From the NCBI RefSeq assembly GCF_949987515.2, contig NC_082694.2:41791951-41855950 (forward strand): a stretch of DNA of 64,000 nucleotides, written 5' to 3'. Made by a program: the position numbers and the translations under genes. Below, piece after piece: positions 12,901 through 24,755 of the stretch; position 1 is the first letter of the stretch, and every line of letters starts with the position of its first letter. The stretch is from Delphinus delphis. Lineage: Eukaryota; Chordata; Mammalia; Artiodactyla; Delphinidae. Under the pieces are notes generated by a model. It was not told where the DNA came from. It saw only the letters and a list, made by a program, of their open reading frames with translations, and ran no database searches.

Positions 12901-12990
12901 GAAGTGGTCAGCTATACCTTGATCATATAGAGAAGAGTTAAAAAGAAAAATCAGAGTCTGGTTCTTAGTCAGACCATACCTCTACTATAA

Positions 12991-13004
12991 AAATAAATAA
13001 ACCA
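12991..13004. repeat. L1 target-site duplication, left copy
   Basis: The 14-bp sequence 'aaataaataaacca' immediately precedes the L1 5' end and recurs at 18923-18936 after its tail. The A-rich composition makes chance agreement more likely than usual, but the final 'aacca' and the positions at both element ends support a true duplication. Confidence 0.75.
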
Positions 13005-13910
13005 GATTAGGAACAAAGATGGTGGAGTAGAAGGACGTGCTCTCACTCCCTCTTGTGAGAACACCAGAATCACAACTAGCTGCAGGACAATCATCGACAG
13101 GAAGACACTGGAACTCACCAAAAAGGGTATCCCACATGCAAAAACAAAGGAGAGGCCACAATTAAACGGTAGGAGGGCCGCAATCACAGTAAAATCAAAT
13201 TCCATAACTGCTGGGTGGGTGACTCATAGACTGGAGAACACTTATTCCATAGAAGTCCACCCACTGGATTACAGGTTCTGAGCCCCACGTCAGGTTCCCA
13301 ACCTGGGGGTCCAGCAACAGGAGGAGGAATTCCTAGAGAATCAGACTTTGAAGGCTAGTGGAATTTGATTGCAGGACTTTGACAGGATTGGGGGAAACAG
13401 AGAGTCCATTCTTGGAGGGCACACACAAAGTAGTGTGTGCATCGGAACCCAGGGGAAGGAGCAGTGACCCCAGAGGAGACTGAAGCAGACCTATCTGCTA
13501 GTGTTGCAGGGTCTCCTGCAGAGGCGGGCAGTGGATGTGGCTCACCGTGGGGACAAGGACACTGGCAGCAGAAGTTCTGAGAAGTCCTCCTTGGTATGAG
13601 CCCACCCAGAGTCCGCCATTAGCCCCACCAAAGAGCCCAGGTAGGCTCCAGTATTGGGTTGCCTCAGGACAAACAACCAACAGGGAGGGAACCCAGACCC
13701 ACCCATCAGCAGTCAAGCAGATTAAAGTTTCACTGAGCTCTGCCCATCAGAGCAACAGTCAGCTCTACCCACCACCAGTCCCTCCCATCAGGAAACCTGC
13801 ACAAGCCTCTTAGATAGCCTCATCCACGAGAGGGCAGATAGCAGGGGCAAGAAGAACTACAATCCTGCAGCCTGTGGAACAGAAACCACATTCACAGAAA
13901 GATAGACAAG
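13005..13910 (+). promoter_or_regulatory. L1 5' UTR with the presumed internal promoter
   Basis: The 0.9 kb ahead of ORF1 is noticeably richer in G and C than the flanking DNA. L1 5' UTRs hold an internal RNA polymerase II promoter, which lets each complete copy carry its own promoter. I infer that role here from position only and see no intact start signal. Open frames on both strands in this part (for example 13535-13813) are incidental. Confidence 0.7.
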
Positions 13911-14812
13911 ATGAAAAGGCAGAGGGCTATCTACCAGATGAAGGAACAAGATAAAACCCCAGAAAAACAACTAAATGAAGTGGAGATACGCAACCTTCCA
14001 GAAGAATTCAGAATAATGATAATGAAGATGATCCGGGACCTCTGGAAAAAGAATGGAGGCAAAGATCAAGAGGATGCAAGAAATGTTTAACAAAGACCTA
14101 GAAGAATTAAAGAACAAACAAACGGAAATGAACAACACAATAACAGAAATGAAAACTACACTAGAAGGAATCAATAGCAGAATAACTGAGGCAGAAGAAC
14201 AGATAAGTGACCTGGAAGACAGAATGGTGGAATTCAATGCTGCAGAACAGAATAAAGAAAAAAGAATGAAAAGAAATGAAGACAGCCAAAGAGACCTCTG
14301 GGACAACATTAAATGCAACAACATTCGCATTATAGGGGTCCCAGAAGGAGAAGAGAGAGAAAGGACCCGAGAAAATATTTGAAGAGATTATAGTTGAAAA
14401 CATCCCTAACATGGGAAAGGAAATAGCCACCCAAGTACAGGAAGCACAGAGAGTCCCATACAGGATAAACCCAAGGAGAAACAGGCCGAGACACATAGTA
14501 ATCAAATTGGCAAAAATTAAAGACAAAGAAAAATTATTGAAAGCAGCAAGGGAAAAATGACAAATAACATACAAGGGAACTCCCATAAGGTTAACAGCTG
14601 ATTTCTCAGCAGAAACTCTACAAGCCAGAAGGGAGTGGCATGAAATACTTAAAGTGATGAAAGGGAAGAATCTACAGCCAAGATTACTCTACCTGGCAAA
14701 GATCCCATTCAGATTCCATGGAGAAATCAAAAGCTTTACAGACAAGCAAAAGCTAAGAGAATTCAGCACCACCAAACCAGCTCTACAACAAATGCTAAAG
14801 GAACTTCTCTAA
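13911..14812 (+). pseudogene. L1 ORF1p pseudogene (RNA-binding protein)
   Basis: ORF1p is the L1 trimeric RNA-binding chaperone: N-terminal coiled coil, RRM, then C-terminal domain. The start at 13911 reads MKRQRAIYQMKEQ. Coiled-coil text 'FNKDLEELKNKQTEMNN' and 'EEQISDLEDRM', the RRM-side 'NIRIIGVPEGEE', and the C-terminal 'ALQQMLKELL' followed by TAA at 14810-14812 are all present. The normal length is about 300 codons and the span matches. It is broken: the first frame stops at 14088-14090 after a frameshift near 14040-14053, a second frameshift lies near 14361, and an in-frame TGA sits at 14558-14560. At least three lesions mean no functional protein. Confidence 0.93.
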
Positions 14813-14870
14813 GTGGGAAACACAAGAGAAGAAAAGAACCTACAAAAACAAACCCAAAACAATTAAGAAA

Positions 14871-17800
14871 ATGGTCATAGGAACATACATATCAATAATT
14901 ACCTTAAACGTGAATGGATTAAATGCTCCAAACAAAAGACAAAGGCTGGCTGAATGGATACAAAAACAAGACCCATCTATATGCTGTCTACAAGAGACCC
15001 ACTTCAGACCTAGGGACACATACAGACTGAAAGTGAGGGGATGGAAAAAGATACTCCATGCAAAAAGAAATCAAAACAAAGCTGGAGTAGCAATATTCCT
15101 ATCAGACAAAATAGACTTTAAAATAAAAAATGTTACCAGAGACAAGGAAGGACACTACATAATGATCAAGGGATCAATCCAAGAAGAAGATATAACTATT
15201 ATAAATATATATGCACCCAACATAGGAGCACCTCAACACATAAGGCAACTGCTCACAACTATAAAAGAGGAAATCAACAGTAACACAATAATAGTGGGAG
15301 ACTTTAACACCTCACTTACACCAATGGACAGATCATCCAAAATGAAAATAAATAAGGAAACACAAGCTTTAAGTGATACAATAGACCAGATAGATTTAAT
15401 TGATATTTATAGGACATTCCATCCAAAAACAGCAGATTAGACTTTCTTCTCAAGTGCGGATGGAACATTCTCCAGGATTGATCACATTTTGGTCACAAAT
15501 CAAGCCTCAGTAAATTTAAGAAAATTGAAATCATATCAAGCATCTTTTCTGACCACAACACTGTGAGATTAGAAATGAATTACAGGGAAAAAAACATAAA
15601 AAACACAAACACATGGAGGCTAAACAATACGTCACCAAATAACCAAGAGACCACTGAGGAAATCAAAAAATACCTAGAGACAAATGACAGTGAAAAAACG
15701 ATGATCCAAAACCTATGGAATGCAGCAAAAGCAGTTCTAGGAGGGAAGTTTATAGCTATACAAGCCTACCTCAAGAAACAAGAAAAAATCTCAAATAAAC
15801 AATATAACCTTACACCTAAAGGAACTAGAGAAAGAAGAACAAACAAAACCCAAAGTTAGCAGAAGGAAAGAAATCATAAAGATCAGAGCAGAAATAAAAA
15901 CAAAGAAACAATAGCAAAGATCAATAAAACTAAAAGCTGGTTCTTTGAGAAGATAAACAAAATTGATAAACCATTAGCCAGATTCATCAAGAAAAAGAGG
16001 GAGACTCAAATCATTAAAATTAGAAATGAAAAAGGAGAAGTAACCACAGACACTGCAGAAATACAAAGCACCCTAAGAGACTACTACAAGCAACTCTATG
16101 CCAAAAAAAGGGACAACCTGGAAGAAATGAACAAATTCTTAGAAAGGTATAACCTTCCAAGACTGAACCAGGAAGCAATAGAAAATATGAACAGACCAAT
16201 CACAAGTAATGAAATTGAAACTGTGATTAAAAATCATCCAACAAACAAAAGTCCAGGACCAGATGGCTTTACAGGTGAATTCTATCAAACATTTAGAGAA
16301 GAGCTAACGCCCATCCTTCTCAAACTCTACCCAAAAATTGCGGAGGAAGGAACACTCCCAAACTCATTCTATGAGGCCACCACCACCCTGATACTAAAAC
16401 TAGACAAAGATACTACAAAAAAAGAAAATTACAGACCAATATCACTGATGAATATAGATGCAAAAATCCTCAACAAAATACTAGCAAACAGAATCCAACA
16501 ACACGTTAAAAAGATCATACACCATGATCATGTGGGATTTATCCCAGGGATGCAAGGATTCTTCAATATACGTAAATCAATCAAGGTGATAAACCATATT
16601 AACAAATTGAAGAATAAAAACCATATGATCATTTCAATAGATGCAGAAAAAGTTTCTGACAAAATTCAACACCGATTTATGATAAAAACTCTCCAGAAAG
16701 TGGGCATAGAGGGAACCTACCTCAACATAATAAAGGCCATATATGACAAACCCACAGCAAACATCATTCCCAATGGTGAAAAACTGAAAGCATGTCCTCT
16801 AAGATCAGGAACAAGACAAGGATGTCCACTCTCACCACTATTATTCAACATAGTTTTGGAAGTCCTAGCCACGGCAATCAGAGAAGAAAAAGAAATAAAA
16901 GGAATTCAAATTGAAAAGAAGAAGTAAAACTGTCACTGTTTGCAGATGACATGATACTATACATAGAGAATCCTAAAGATGCCACCAGAAAACTACTAGA
17001 GCTAATCAATGAATTTGGTAAAGTTACAGGATACAAAATTAATGCACAGAAATCTCTTGCATTCCTATACATTAATGATGAAAAATCTGAAAGAGAAATT
17101 AAGGAAACACTCCCATTTACCACTGCAACCAGAAGAATAAAATACCTAGGAATAAACCTACCTGTAAGACACTGATGAAAGAAATTAAAGAGGATACAAA
17201 CAGATGGAGAGATATACCATGTTCTTGGATTGGAAGAATCAATATTGTGAAACTGACTATACTACTCAAAGCAATCTACAGATTCAATGCAATCCCTATC
17301 TAATTAGCAATGGCGTTTTATGGAACTAGAACAAAAAATCTTAAAATTTGTATGAAGACACAAAAGACCCTGAATAGCCTAAGCAGTCTTGAGGGAAAAA
17401 AACGGAGCTGGAGGAATCAGGCTCCCTGACTTCAGACTATACTACAAAGCTACAGTAATCAAGACAATATTGTATTGGCACAAAAACAGAAACATAGATC
17501 AATGGAACAAGATAGAAAGCCTAGAGATAAACCCATGCACCTATGGTCAACTAATCTATGACAAAGGAGGCAAGGATATACAATGGAGAAAGAGTCTCTT
17601 CAATAAGTGGTGCTGGAAAAACTGGACAACTACATGTAAAAGAATGAAATTAGAACACTCCCTAACACCATACACAAAAATAAACTCAAAATGGATTAGA
17701 GACCTAAATGTAAGACCAGACACTGTAAAACTCTTATAGGAAAACATAGGAAGAACACTCTTTGACATAAATCACAGCAAGATCTTTTTTGACCCATCTC

Positions 17801-18680
17801 CTAGAGTAATGGAAATAAAAACAAAAATAAACAAATGGGACCTAATGAAACTTCAAAGCTTTTGCACTGCAAAGGAAACCATAAACAAGATGAAAAGAGA
17901 ACCCTCAGAATGGGAGAAAATATTTGCAAACGAATCAATGGACAAAGGATTAATCTCCAAATTATATAAACAGCTCATGCAGCTCAATATTAAAAAAACA
18001 AACAACCCAATCCAAAAATGGGCAGAAGACCTAAATAGACATTTCTCCAAAGGAGACATACAGTTGGCCAAGAAGCACATGAAAAGCTGCTCAGCATCAC
18101 TAATTATTAGAGAAATGCAAATCAAAACTACAGTGAGGTAGCACCTCACACCAGTTAGAATGGGCATCATCAGAAAATCTACAAACAGCAAATGCTGGAG
18201 AGGGTGTGGAGAAAAGGGAACCCTCCTGCACTGTTGGTGGGAATGTACATTGATACAGCCACTATGGAGAACAGTATGGAGGTTCCTTAAAACACTAAAA
18301 ATAGAATTACCATATGATCCAGCAATCCCACTACTGGGCATATACCCAGAGAAAACCTTAATTCAAAAAACACATGCACCCCAATGTTCATTGCAGCACT
18401 ATTTACAATAGCCAGGTCATGGAAGCAACCTAAATGCCCATCGACAGACGAATGGATAAAGAGGATGTGGTACATATGTACAATGGAATACTACCCAGCC
18501 ATAAAAAGGAATGAAATTGAGTCATTTGTAGAGACGTGGATGGATCTAGAGACTGTCATACAGAGTTAAGTAAGTCAGAAAGAGAAAAACAAATATCGTA
18601 TATTAACGCATATAATTGGAACCCAGAAAAATGGTACAGGTGAACTGGTTTGCAGGGCAGAAATGGAGACACAGGTGTAG
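14871..18680 (+). pseudogene. L1 ORF2p pseudogene (endonuclease/reverse transcriptase)
   Basis: ORF2p nicks DNA and reverse-transcribes RNA at the target site. The span of 1,270 codons matches the family. Endonuclease motifs in the first frame: TLNVNGL, LQETHF, INIYAPN and VGDFNTSL. That frame ends at a premature TAG at 15438-15440, where 'FSRIDHI' still follows. The reverse transcriptase begins near 16127: [13 protein letters not shown], then an altered motif A ([10 protein letters not shown] where AEKAFDKIQH is usual), [14 protein letters not shown], and FADDMIL shifted out of frame by a lesion near 16920. About a dozen codons are missing near 17160. A TAG lies at 17737-17739. The C-terminal Cys-rich motif [18 protein letters not shown] is intact near 18190-18245. 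Confidence 0.94.
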
Positions 18681-18922
18681 AGAACAAACGTATGGACACC
18701 AAGGGGGAAAGTGGCATGGGGTGGGGGTGGGGGTGTGATGAATTAGGCGATTGGGATTGACATGTATACACTGATGTGTATAAAATTGATGACTAATAAG
18801 GACCTGCTGTATAAAATATAAATTAAATAAAATTAAAAAAAAAAGAAACTAACACACCATGGTAAAGCAATTATACTCCAATAAAGATGTTAAAAAATAA
18901 ATAAATACATAAATAAATACAT
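18681..18922 (+). other. L1 3' UTR with G-rich tract and A-rich tail
   Basis: After the ORF2 stop there is a G-rich stretch at about 18703-18737 with four G runs, then the conserved 'gtataaaattgatgactaat', then 'aagcaattatactccaataa' and a composite A/AAAT tail. An AATAAA-like signal occurs more than once. Structured G tracts in this position are a known feature of mammalian L1 3' UTRs. Confidence 0.85.
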
Positions 18923-18936
18923 AAATAAATAAACCA
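18923..18936. repeat. L1 target-site duplication, right copy
   Basis: 'aaataaataaacca' matches the left copy exactly. It directly follows an (AAAT/ACAT)n tail, so the exact tail/duplication boundary is ambiguous by a few bases. Confidence 0.72.
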
Positions 18937-20719
18937 AACAAAGATTTCAATGTGGTTTCTCCACATAGATCAGTATCTTTTTTTAGACCAGTATTTTTAT
19001 TCAGAGGAATTAGGGAGAAGTCAGATGTATAATTAAGTAGCCTGGAGGGCATATCAGAATTTCTTCAGGGGTGCTGTAATTTGAAAAAGTATAATTCAAC
19101 ATTACAATATTGCACTATATTTATAAATGAAAAAATTCCTTTTGAAACATAAATTTTAGGAACGTAAGCCTTTAACAAATAATTGCTGCAAATGAACATG
19201 AATTTTAGAAAGGAGGAAAACACTCACGTACATGAGTCATAAAATAAAGATCTTTTAAAATTAACAGGTAAGATGAACCAAGTTAAAATTTTCTCTCATT
19301 GAAGAACTGGACTTAATTTAATGGATATAAAGCTTTTGTTTTTAAAAATATATTTTCTAATATTCAAGTGAGATTATCTTCTACATATTTGTTGTCTCTA
19401 TTATGTTCAACATATTCTATGAATATTTTCATATAATTATCAAGTAGCTGTTTAAAAATTCACATTATTGTGGTTATTTATTTTTTTAACAGAAATTCAA
19501 CAACAAATCCAAGAAAGTGCCTTGACTATAATTAACAAGAAATAAGGTAACTGACTTTTTCAAGGAGCTGTATTACATAGTTAATCCCATACTTGAAATC
19601 TGGGTTCGTTATACACTAATATCAGTGCTTTGGAAAAGTAATGATGTCCCCCCAAAAAAAAGAAAATAGGAGATTTGTAATTCAGGATAGTAATGTGTGC
19701 ACATATATTTAGCACTGGTCCAAGAAATTGATCAAAGAAATATAAATAATGGGAGAAATTAAAAAAAAATTATTAACAGTGTTGCATAACAGGAAAAAAA
19801 GGCCATTAAGAGGCCCATATTAGAGGACTGTTCCTACAAAAACTATTGCAGATGGGAGCAGATGGAGAGCCATAAAAATTAGACTGTGATAAGGCACTTA
19901 CAACAAAAAAAAAGTCCACCTGTGAAATAAGAAAACAAGATTGCCTAACAAGATTGCCTCTTGTACATAATCCAATCTCTGAGCAGAGGCTGAGGATTGA
20001 CTCCGCTCCAGTAGTGAATGGAGGGCAAATAGAGGGCACCAATAGAACTACTGGCTGAGTGAGCAGTGTCACAACAGACCAACAGTGAGATTAATAACAT
20101 TAGGTGGAGAAGGCAGGGGCAGGAGATCAGCTAACTTGGGGTTGTTCAACTGTGAAAGAAAACCCACTTACCAAAGCAGAGAACGTTCTGTCATGTGAGT
20201 CCTTCCCCTGGAAACTCCTGCACTGCTCACTGCCAGCACTTGCGACTCTCAGATCCAGCAAAATAAAGCTATAGAAAATGAAGATATTTCCTTTTCTCCT
20301 TTAACTGTAACTAAAGCAGAAATGAAACCTACGTAACTGCTGACTGATTCGGCAACAACTTCGCCAACTGAGAAAGTGTCTCACTCTGTAAAGCTGAACA
20401 GACAGAAAAATAACCAGGCAAATGGAAAATGTAGTAGTTCAGGGAAGGAAAACTATTGTGAGGAGATAAAGCAAATGTCTTCTGGGGGAAATAAAACAGA
20501 TTCATTCCAAGAAACAGGAGCAAATTTTCAAAACTCTCTAGTTTATGTTCCCCACAAGAGTCTAGAAAAGGTGGTATCTATACAAATGCAGCAATTTAAA
20601 AGTTTTAAAAAGATTGCATTTAGATGCAAACTCTATGCAAAATTAAAACACAATTTTAATTTTGTGGAGAATCTGTAAATTAGAAGATTTATAGGAATAT
20701 GATGATTAAAATACTATCA
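18937..20719. other. Unassigned sequence with one 100-codon frame
   Basis: No repeat was recognised. An open frame at 20376-20678 encodes 100 residues rich in Lys, Asn, Ser and Gln with no domain, signal peptide or membrane segment. I do not consider it a supported gene. The GC-richer part at about 19960-20260 could be diverged repeat or transcribed sequence, but nothing proves either. Confidence 0.4.
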
Positions 20720-20960
20720 ATAATAATTAATGTTTGTTAAACTCTTATTATGTGCCAGAGTTTTTTATCCTTTACATGCAATAAGAGATGTTATCCTCAC
20801 AACAACAGCATTACAAGGTGAATACTAATATGCTCTCCATTTTACAGACAAGGAAACTGAGGCACAGAACATTTAAGTAACTTGCACAAAGATCGAAGAT
20901 TTGTTAAGTGGTAGACCTAGGCAATGTAACTCAAAAGCCCACAGACTTGATTCTAGAAAA
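20720..20960 (-). mobile_element. MIR SINE remnant
   Basis: The reverse complement of the MIR core is clear: 'ccattttacagacaaggaaa' continues as 'ctgaggcacagaacatttaa', with 'tcacaacaacagcattacaa' and 'attatgtgccag' upstream. This is one of the better-preserved MIRs in the window. Confidence 0.88.
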
Positions 20961-22439
20961 AGAAAAAGGAGTAAACAGAGCACCAATAATTGAAGAAAAC
21001 CTCATAATAGGAATTGAAATAGGTACTTAAATGTAGCAGAAAGGACACTGTATTAATTGGAATTATTCTTGACCATATAGTGCTGATGATTTACACTGCT
21101 GTTGTCCAGTGTACATTGTATAGATTTGATGGTTTATCTCTTTGGGAAGATAGAAAAGGACACTAGCTAGAGCAAATTATAACATAGTACATTCCCAAGT
21201 TTGTGCATAAATTTTTTAGTATATGTATCAATTTAAAAACTGATGAACCAATTAGCAAAGAATTATCTCTGCTAAGAATAGCTGTTATTAAATCCCTGCT
21301 ATGAGAAAGTAGAAACATTGTGATATCATTATTGTCTAGGTGATATTTCTTCCGAAAGTATTATTAAAGGATTAACCTATAACGTGCAAAATTTGAGTAA
21401 ATTGAGAAAATACTGCAGTCCAATATAAAAATAATATGAGAAATTTAATCCGTTTGTATTAAGCAAGGTACTATACCTGTCTCTTTTTACAAAATTCTTT
21501 AGCAAGTATTACTTATTTTAAAACTATAGGAAGGGAATTACATATTCAAAAGTTTTTAGATAATTGAAATTAAATTCTTTACAAAGTTACCACTGGAAGA
21601 ACATTTTAACTTATTTCTTTCTTTCAGCATCACATAGTGTATTAGCAACCAGAATATGTAAATATATTATCTAGAGCAAATATTCTGCCACTGCTCTCTC
21701 AGTATGCATTTTTGATGGCCTTAGTAAATGTGTAAAGAACAGATACAAGTAAATGTGGCTGGAAGTTACATAAATGCCTTCTGCAAGTACACTTATACAG
21801 GTTATCTCGTGGTGATGATCAAACTTTGGTTATAATATTTAAAGATATTTTTATATTATGTCTATTTTCATATGTCACCATTAAAATGTGTTGGCATTTA
21901 AAGAACAGAGACTCTAATTTTTTTGCTTCTTGATTTCTTTTGGTTTAATTTTATTCATCTAAAACTGGAATTAAAATAATTTATTTTTAAAAATGGAAAA
22001 TGGAATACATTTAAAGTTAAAATTTTGCTTTTTTTTTTGAAATATTATTCTTCTCCATAAGCCTACTTCCTCCTAGTAATGATTTAAAAACCTAGCATAG
22101 TTTGTATTTTCAGATACCGGAATGTTTAACAAAGTTTTTGCTACTTTAAAACACACCGGAAGATTTAAATCTTATTTTTTTCACTCAAAAAAAATTCAAA
22201 GTACCTGGTTACATAACAGTAGTTAAAATATTTAGTATTATTTAGATATAATATGCAAAATATCTTTGTCAGTAAATATGATTTACCCAGTGCTGTATAA
22301 CGAAAAAAAAATTGGTTTTTATTTGTGGTTCCTGGCACAGAGCTCCTAAAACCCTTGGAGTTTCCTGAGCGACTGGAGTGTCTTTTGCTATTCATAATAA
22401 TGAGCTTTTTTTCACTATGAGTTTATGCTAATGAAGTGA
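20961..22439. other. Unassigned AT-rich sequence
   Basis: Nothing was recognised in about 1.5 kb. Short frames (for example 22165-22395 minus) lack motifs. Confidence 0.4.
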
Positions 22440-23020
22440 CTCAAGGTGGCCCCTTAGATAGTTTGAAGGGAGAGACTGGCCACACTCATTGGAGGGGAGA
22501 GTGGCTGGAAATAGAGTTTAATCACCAGTGACCAATGATTTAATCATATGGGTCTAAAGAATAAGACCTTAAAAAACTCACAAACAAGATTCAGGGAGCT
22601 TCGTGTTGGTAAATGCATCAACGTGCTGGGAGTGTGGTACTCCTAGAGAAGGCATGAAAGCTCTGCTCCTTCCTCCTAATACCATGCCCTGAACATCTTA
22701 TCCATTTGGCTCATTTGTACCCTTTATAATAAACTAGTAATCCAAGTACAGTGATTTCCTGAGTTCTAATAATGAATCGTTCTAATAATTATTGAAGCTG
22801 AGGGTGAGGGTGGGTTGTGGGAGCTCCTGACTTTTAGTCAAGTCTGACAGAGTGCAGGACCCAGGAATTGTGACTGGTGTCTGAAGTGAGTGCAGTCTTA
22901 TGTGACTGAGCCCTTCAATCTATGAAGTCTGATGCTAGCTCTGGGTAGTTAGTGTCAGAATATAAATGAATTGTAGGACACCCAGCTGGTATCAGAGAAT
23001 TAGAGAATTGTTGGAAAATG
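22440..23020 (+). mobile_element. Solo LTR of an ERV (MER21/ERVL-like)
   Basis: This old retroviral LTR shows the phrases 'tgggagtgtggtactcctag', 'ctttataataaactagtaat' (polyadenylation signal AATAAA at 22728-22733), 'tgacttttagtcaagtctga', 'gactgagcccttcaatctat' and 'ggacacccagctggtatcag'. No gag, pol or env sequence lies next to it, so it is a solo LTR or a fragment. It could carry promoter or polyadenylation potential but is diverged. The family label is a best guess from remembered LTR text. Confidence 0.65.
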
Positions 23021-23943
23021 ACCTATGCAGATATTGCTCTCCGTATAGTAAGTGATATTTAGTTCAGATAATAGCATTTATGTAATAGCAAATGACATTA
23101 TGAATTTGAATCTGTGGCATAACAATGAGAACCCCAGGATTTCAACTATTACAGTTTCATTTTGTTGAACTGGTTTTAATCTCCCAGTATATTAACAGGA
23201 CCCCAAAATGCAATGTCAGTAGGATTAAAGGCCATGATTACATCTCTTACCATCTTAGCAATTTAAGGACTATGATTTGGAAGAAAAAAATCCATCAAGA
23301 GGAAAAGCACACCAGACACAACTTGTGTATCTCTTCCATGATTTAATATGGCTTATTAGATAAGGGACACTAAATCAGTGTTTACAATACTTATTAATAG
23401 AAATTCCAGTTCAAGTATCTTCTCAGCTAGCAGCTTTGGATAGAAGCTTTTTTGACTGGCAGTTGGAATCATCATAAATAGAGGCAGAACTTCAGAACTG
23501 AAAAGAATTGGAAGAAACCCAAAAAAGGAATGCCGTGAGTATTACTAACCAAAACCAATTTCATTGGATGATATATGTAGAGAAGTGCCTGTGACCAATC
23601 AGGTTTTTCATCCCTGTCTAGCCAACAGTGCTGAAGGTTTGCCCTTGCCCTAAGGCAGCTATTGTTGGAGGGGAGGTTGCTGCTCTTAATGCAAATTCAG
23701 TGACTTCAATTGTCTTCTCTGACACTACCAAAGAAAAGATGCCCTAGGCTGTTAAATACATATTTTTTAAAAACTGATATGCATTGGAGAAAGTCCAGAT
23801 GATTGGCTCTTAAAATAATGCACTTGACTTCCAAGTTATGGTGGTCAGCTAAGCTTTGCTGATAGAGTTCCCCACTGAAAAGCCTCTGAAAACACAGGAA
23901 CACTTGTAGAGTTACAATTGTACTATAAGGTAAAGTGAATAAT
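23021..23943. other. Unassigned sequence
   Basis: No recognisable repeat, RNA or exon. Confidence 0.4.
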
Positions 23944-24090
23944 GTGTTAAATATTATTTAAGGGCCTATTCTGGGCCAGGTACTGTTTTAGGTAAACATA
24001 CAGAGACAATTCCCTGTCTTTTTAGAGAGATCATTCTAGATAGGGTAGAGGCAGACAGTATACACATAATACATTAGAAGGTAAGGAGTT
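23944..24090 (+). repeat. Ancient 'tgtgccaggtactg' type repeat
   Basis: 'attctgggccaggtactgtt' followed by 'acaattccctgtctttttag' and a following AGAGG tract resembles the common old mammalian repeat 'ctatgtgccaggcactgttc ... gacaaggtccctgccctca'. Only part of it remains. Confidence 0.5.
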
Positions 24091-24559
24091 CTGTGAGTGG
24101 GAGGGATACACGGAATTGCCAAACTCTGAAAGTATTAATTTTGTAAATGTATCAGATTGAGAAAGAATGCCACTCATGTCTGGGCCTCTGAGAGTGTTTC
24201 ACGGACAGGCAGGTAGGAGATGGGTGAGAGTCCCTGCGTACCTCTATTCCCTATCCCTATAGCAGAAATGGAGGCCTGTGTTCAACCACAAAGAGCGGTG
24301 ATTATTCCCTTGTTGGGGCAAGCAAAACTGACCAACACACTAAATTCCCTTATCCATTGAGTGTCCAAAAGTCACAGTATATAAACTAACCAGAGGTGAA
24401 TAGGGACAGGTGGACCCCATAATGCCTGGATATTAAATCAGCTGTAAGTGAGAGTAGAAATAGGAAAAACATAGGGAATTAGTACTGTCTAGAGATTTTT
24501 ATTTTCATCTGGCATTTTTAGTAAAAAATAGATCCAAACATAAGTTAATAAGCAGTCAC

Positions 24560-24755
24560 ACTATTTGCCATAGAATTATAACAACACTGTGAGGTAAAGA
24601 TTATCAACTCTATTTTAGAGATATGCTAACTAAGGTAGAGACAAGTTAAGTGATTTGCCCAAGATCACACCTCTAATAGGTTGTAGAGCTGGGTTTGAAC
24701 CCACGCAATATGATTTGAGATAGTATGCTTTTAAACAATATACCAGACTGCCTCT
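24560..24755 (-). mobile_element. MIR SINE remnant
   Basis: The reverse-complement MIR pattern is present: 'ctattttagagatatgctaa', then 'agtgatttgcccaagatcac', then 'agagctgggtttgaaccca', the B-box-bearing part of the tRNA-like head. It is diverged but in the right order. Confidence 0.82.

Larger units (their letters stand above)
13005..18922 (+). mobile_element. Near full-length L1 (LINE-1) retrotransposon
   Basis: About 5.9 kb in the canonical L1 order: 5' UTR (about 13005-13910), ORF1 (13911-14812), spacer, ORF2 (14871-18680), 3' UTR and an A-rich tail. The 5' end 'agatggtggagtagaaggac' fits the conserved start of cetartiodactyl L1 elements. A 14-bp duplication flanks the whole element. 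Both ORFs carry frameshifts and stops, so this copy cannot make its proteins. The recognisable peptide text and clean ends imply an age well after the MIR/L2 layer but not recent activity. It is the largest feature in the window. Confidence 0.95.

Noticed and set aside
14161..14586. 141-codon antisense frame inside L1 ORF1 (also 17853-18341 minus)
   Set aside because: Antisense shadow of L1 coding sequence. The sense strand carries the recognisable protein text.
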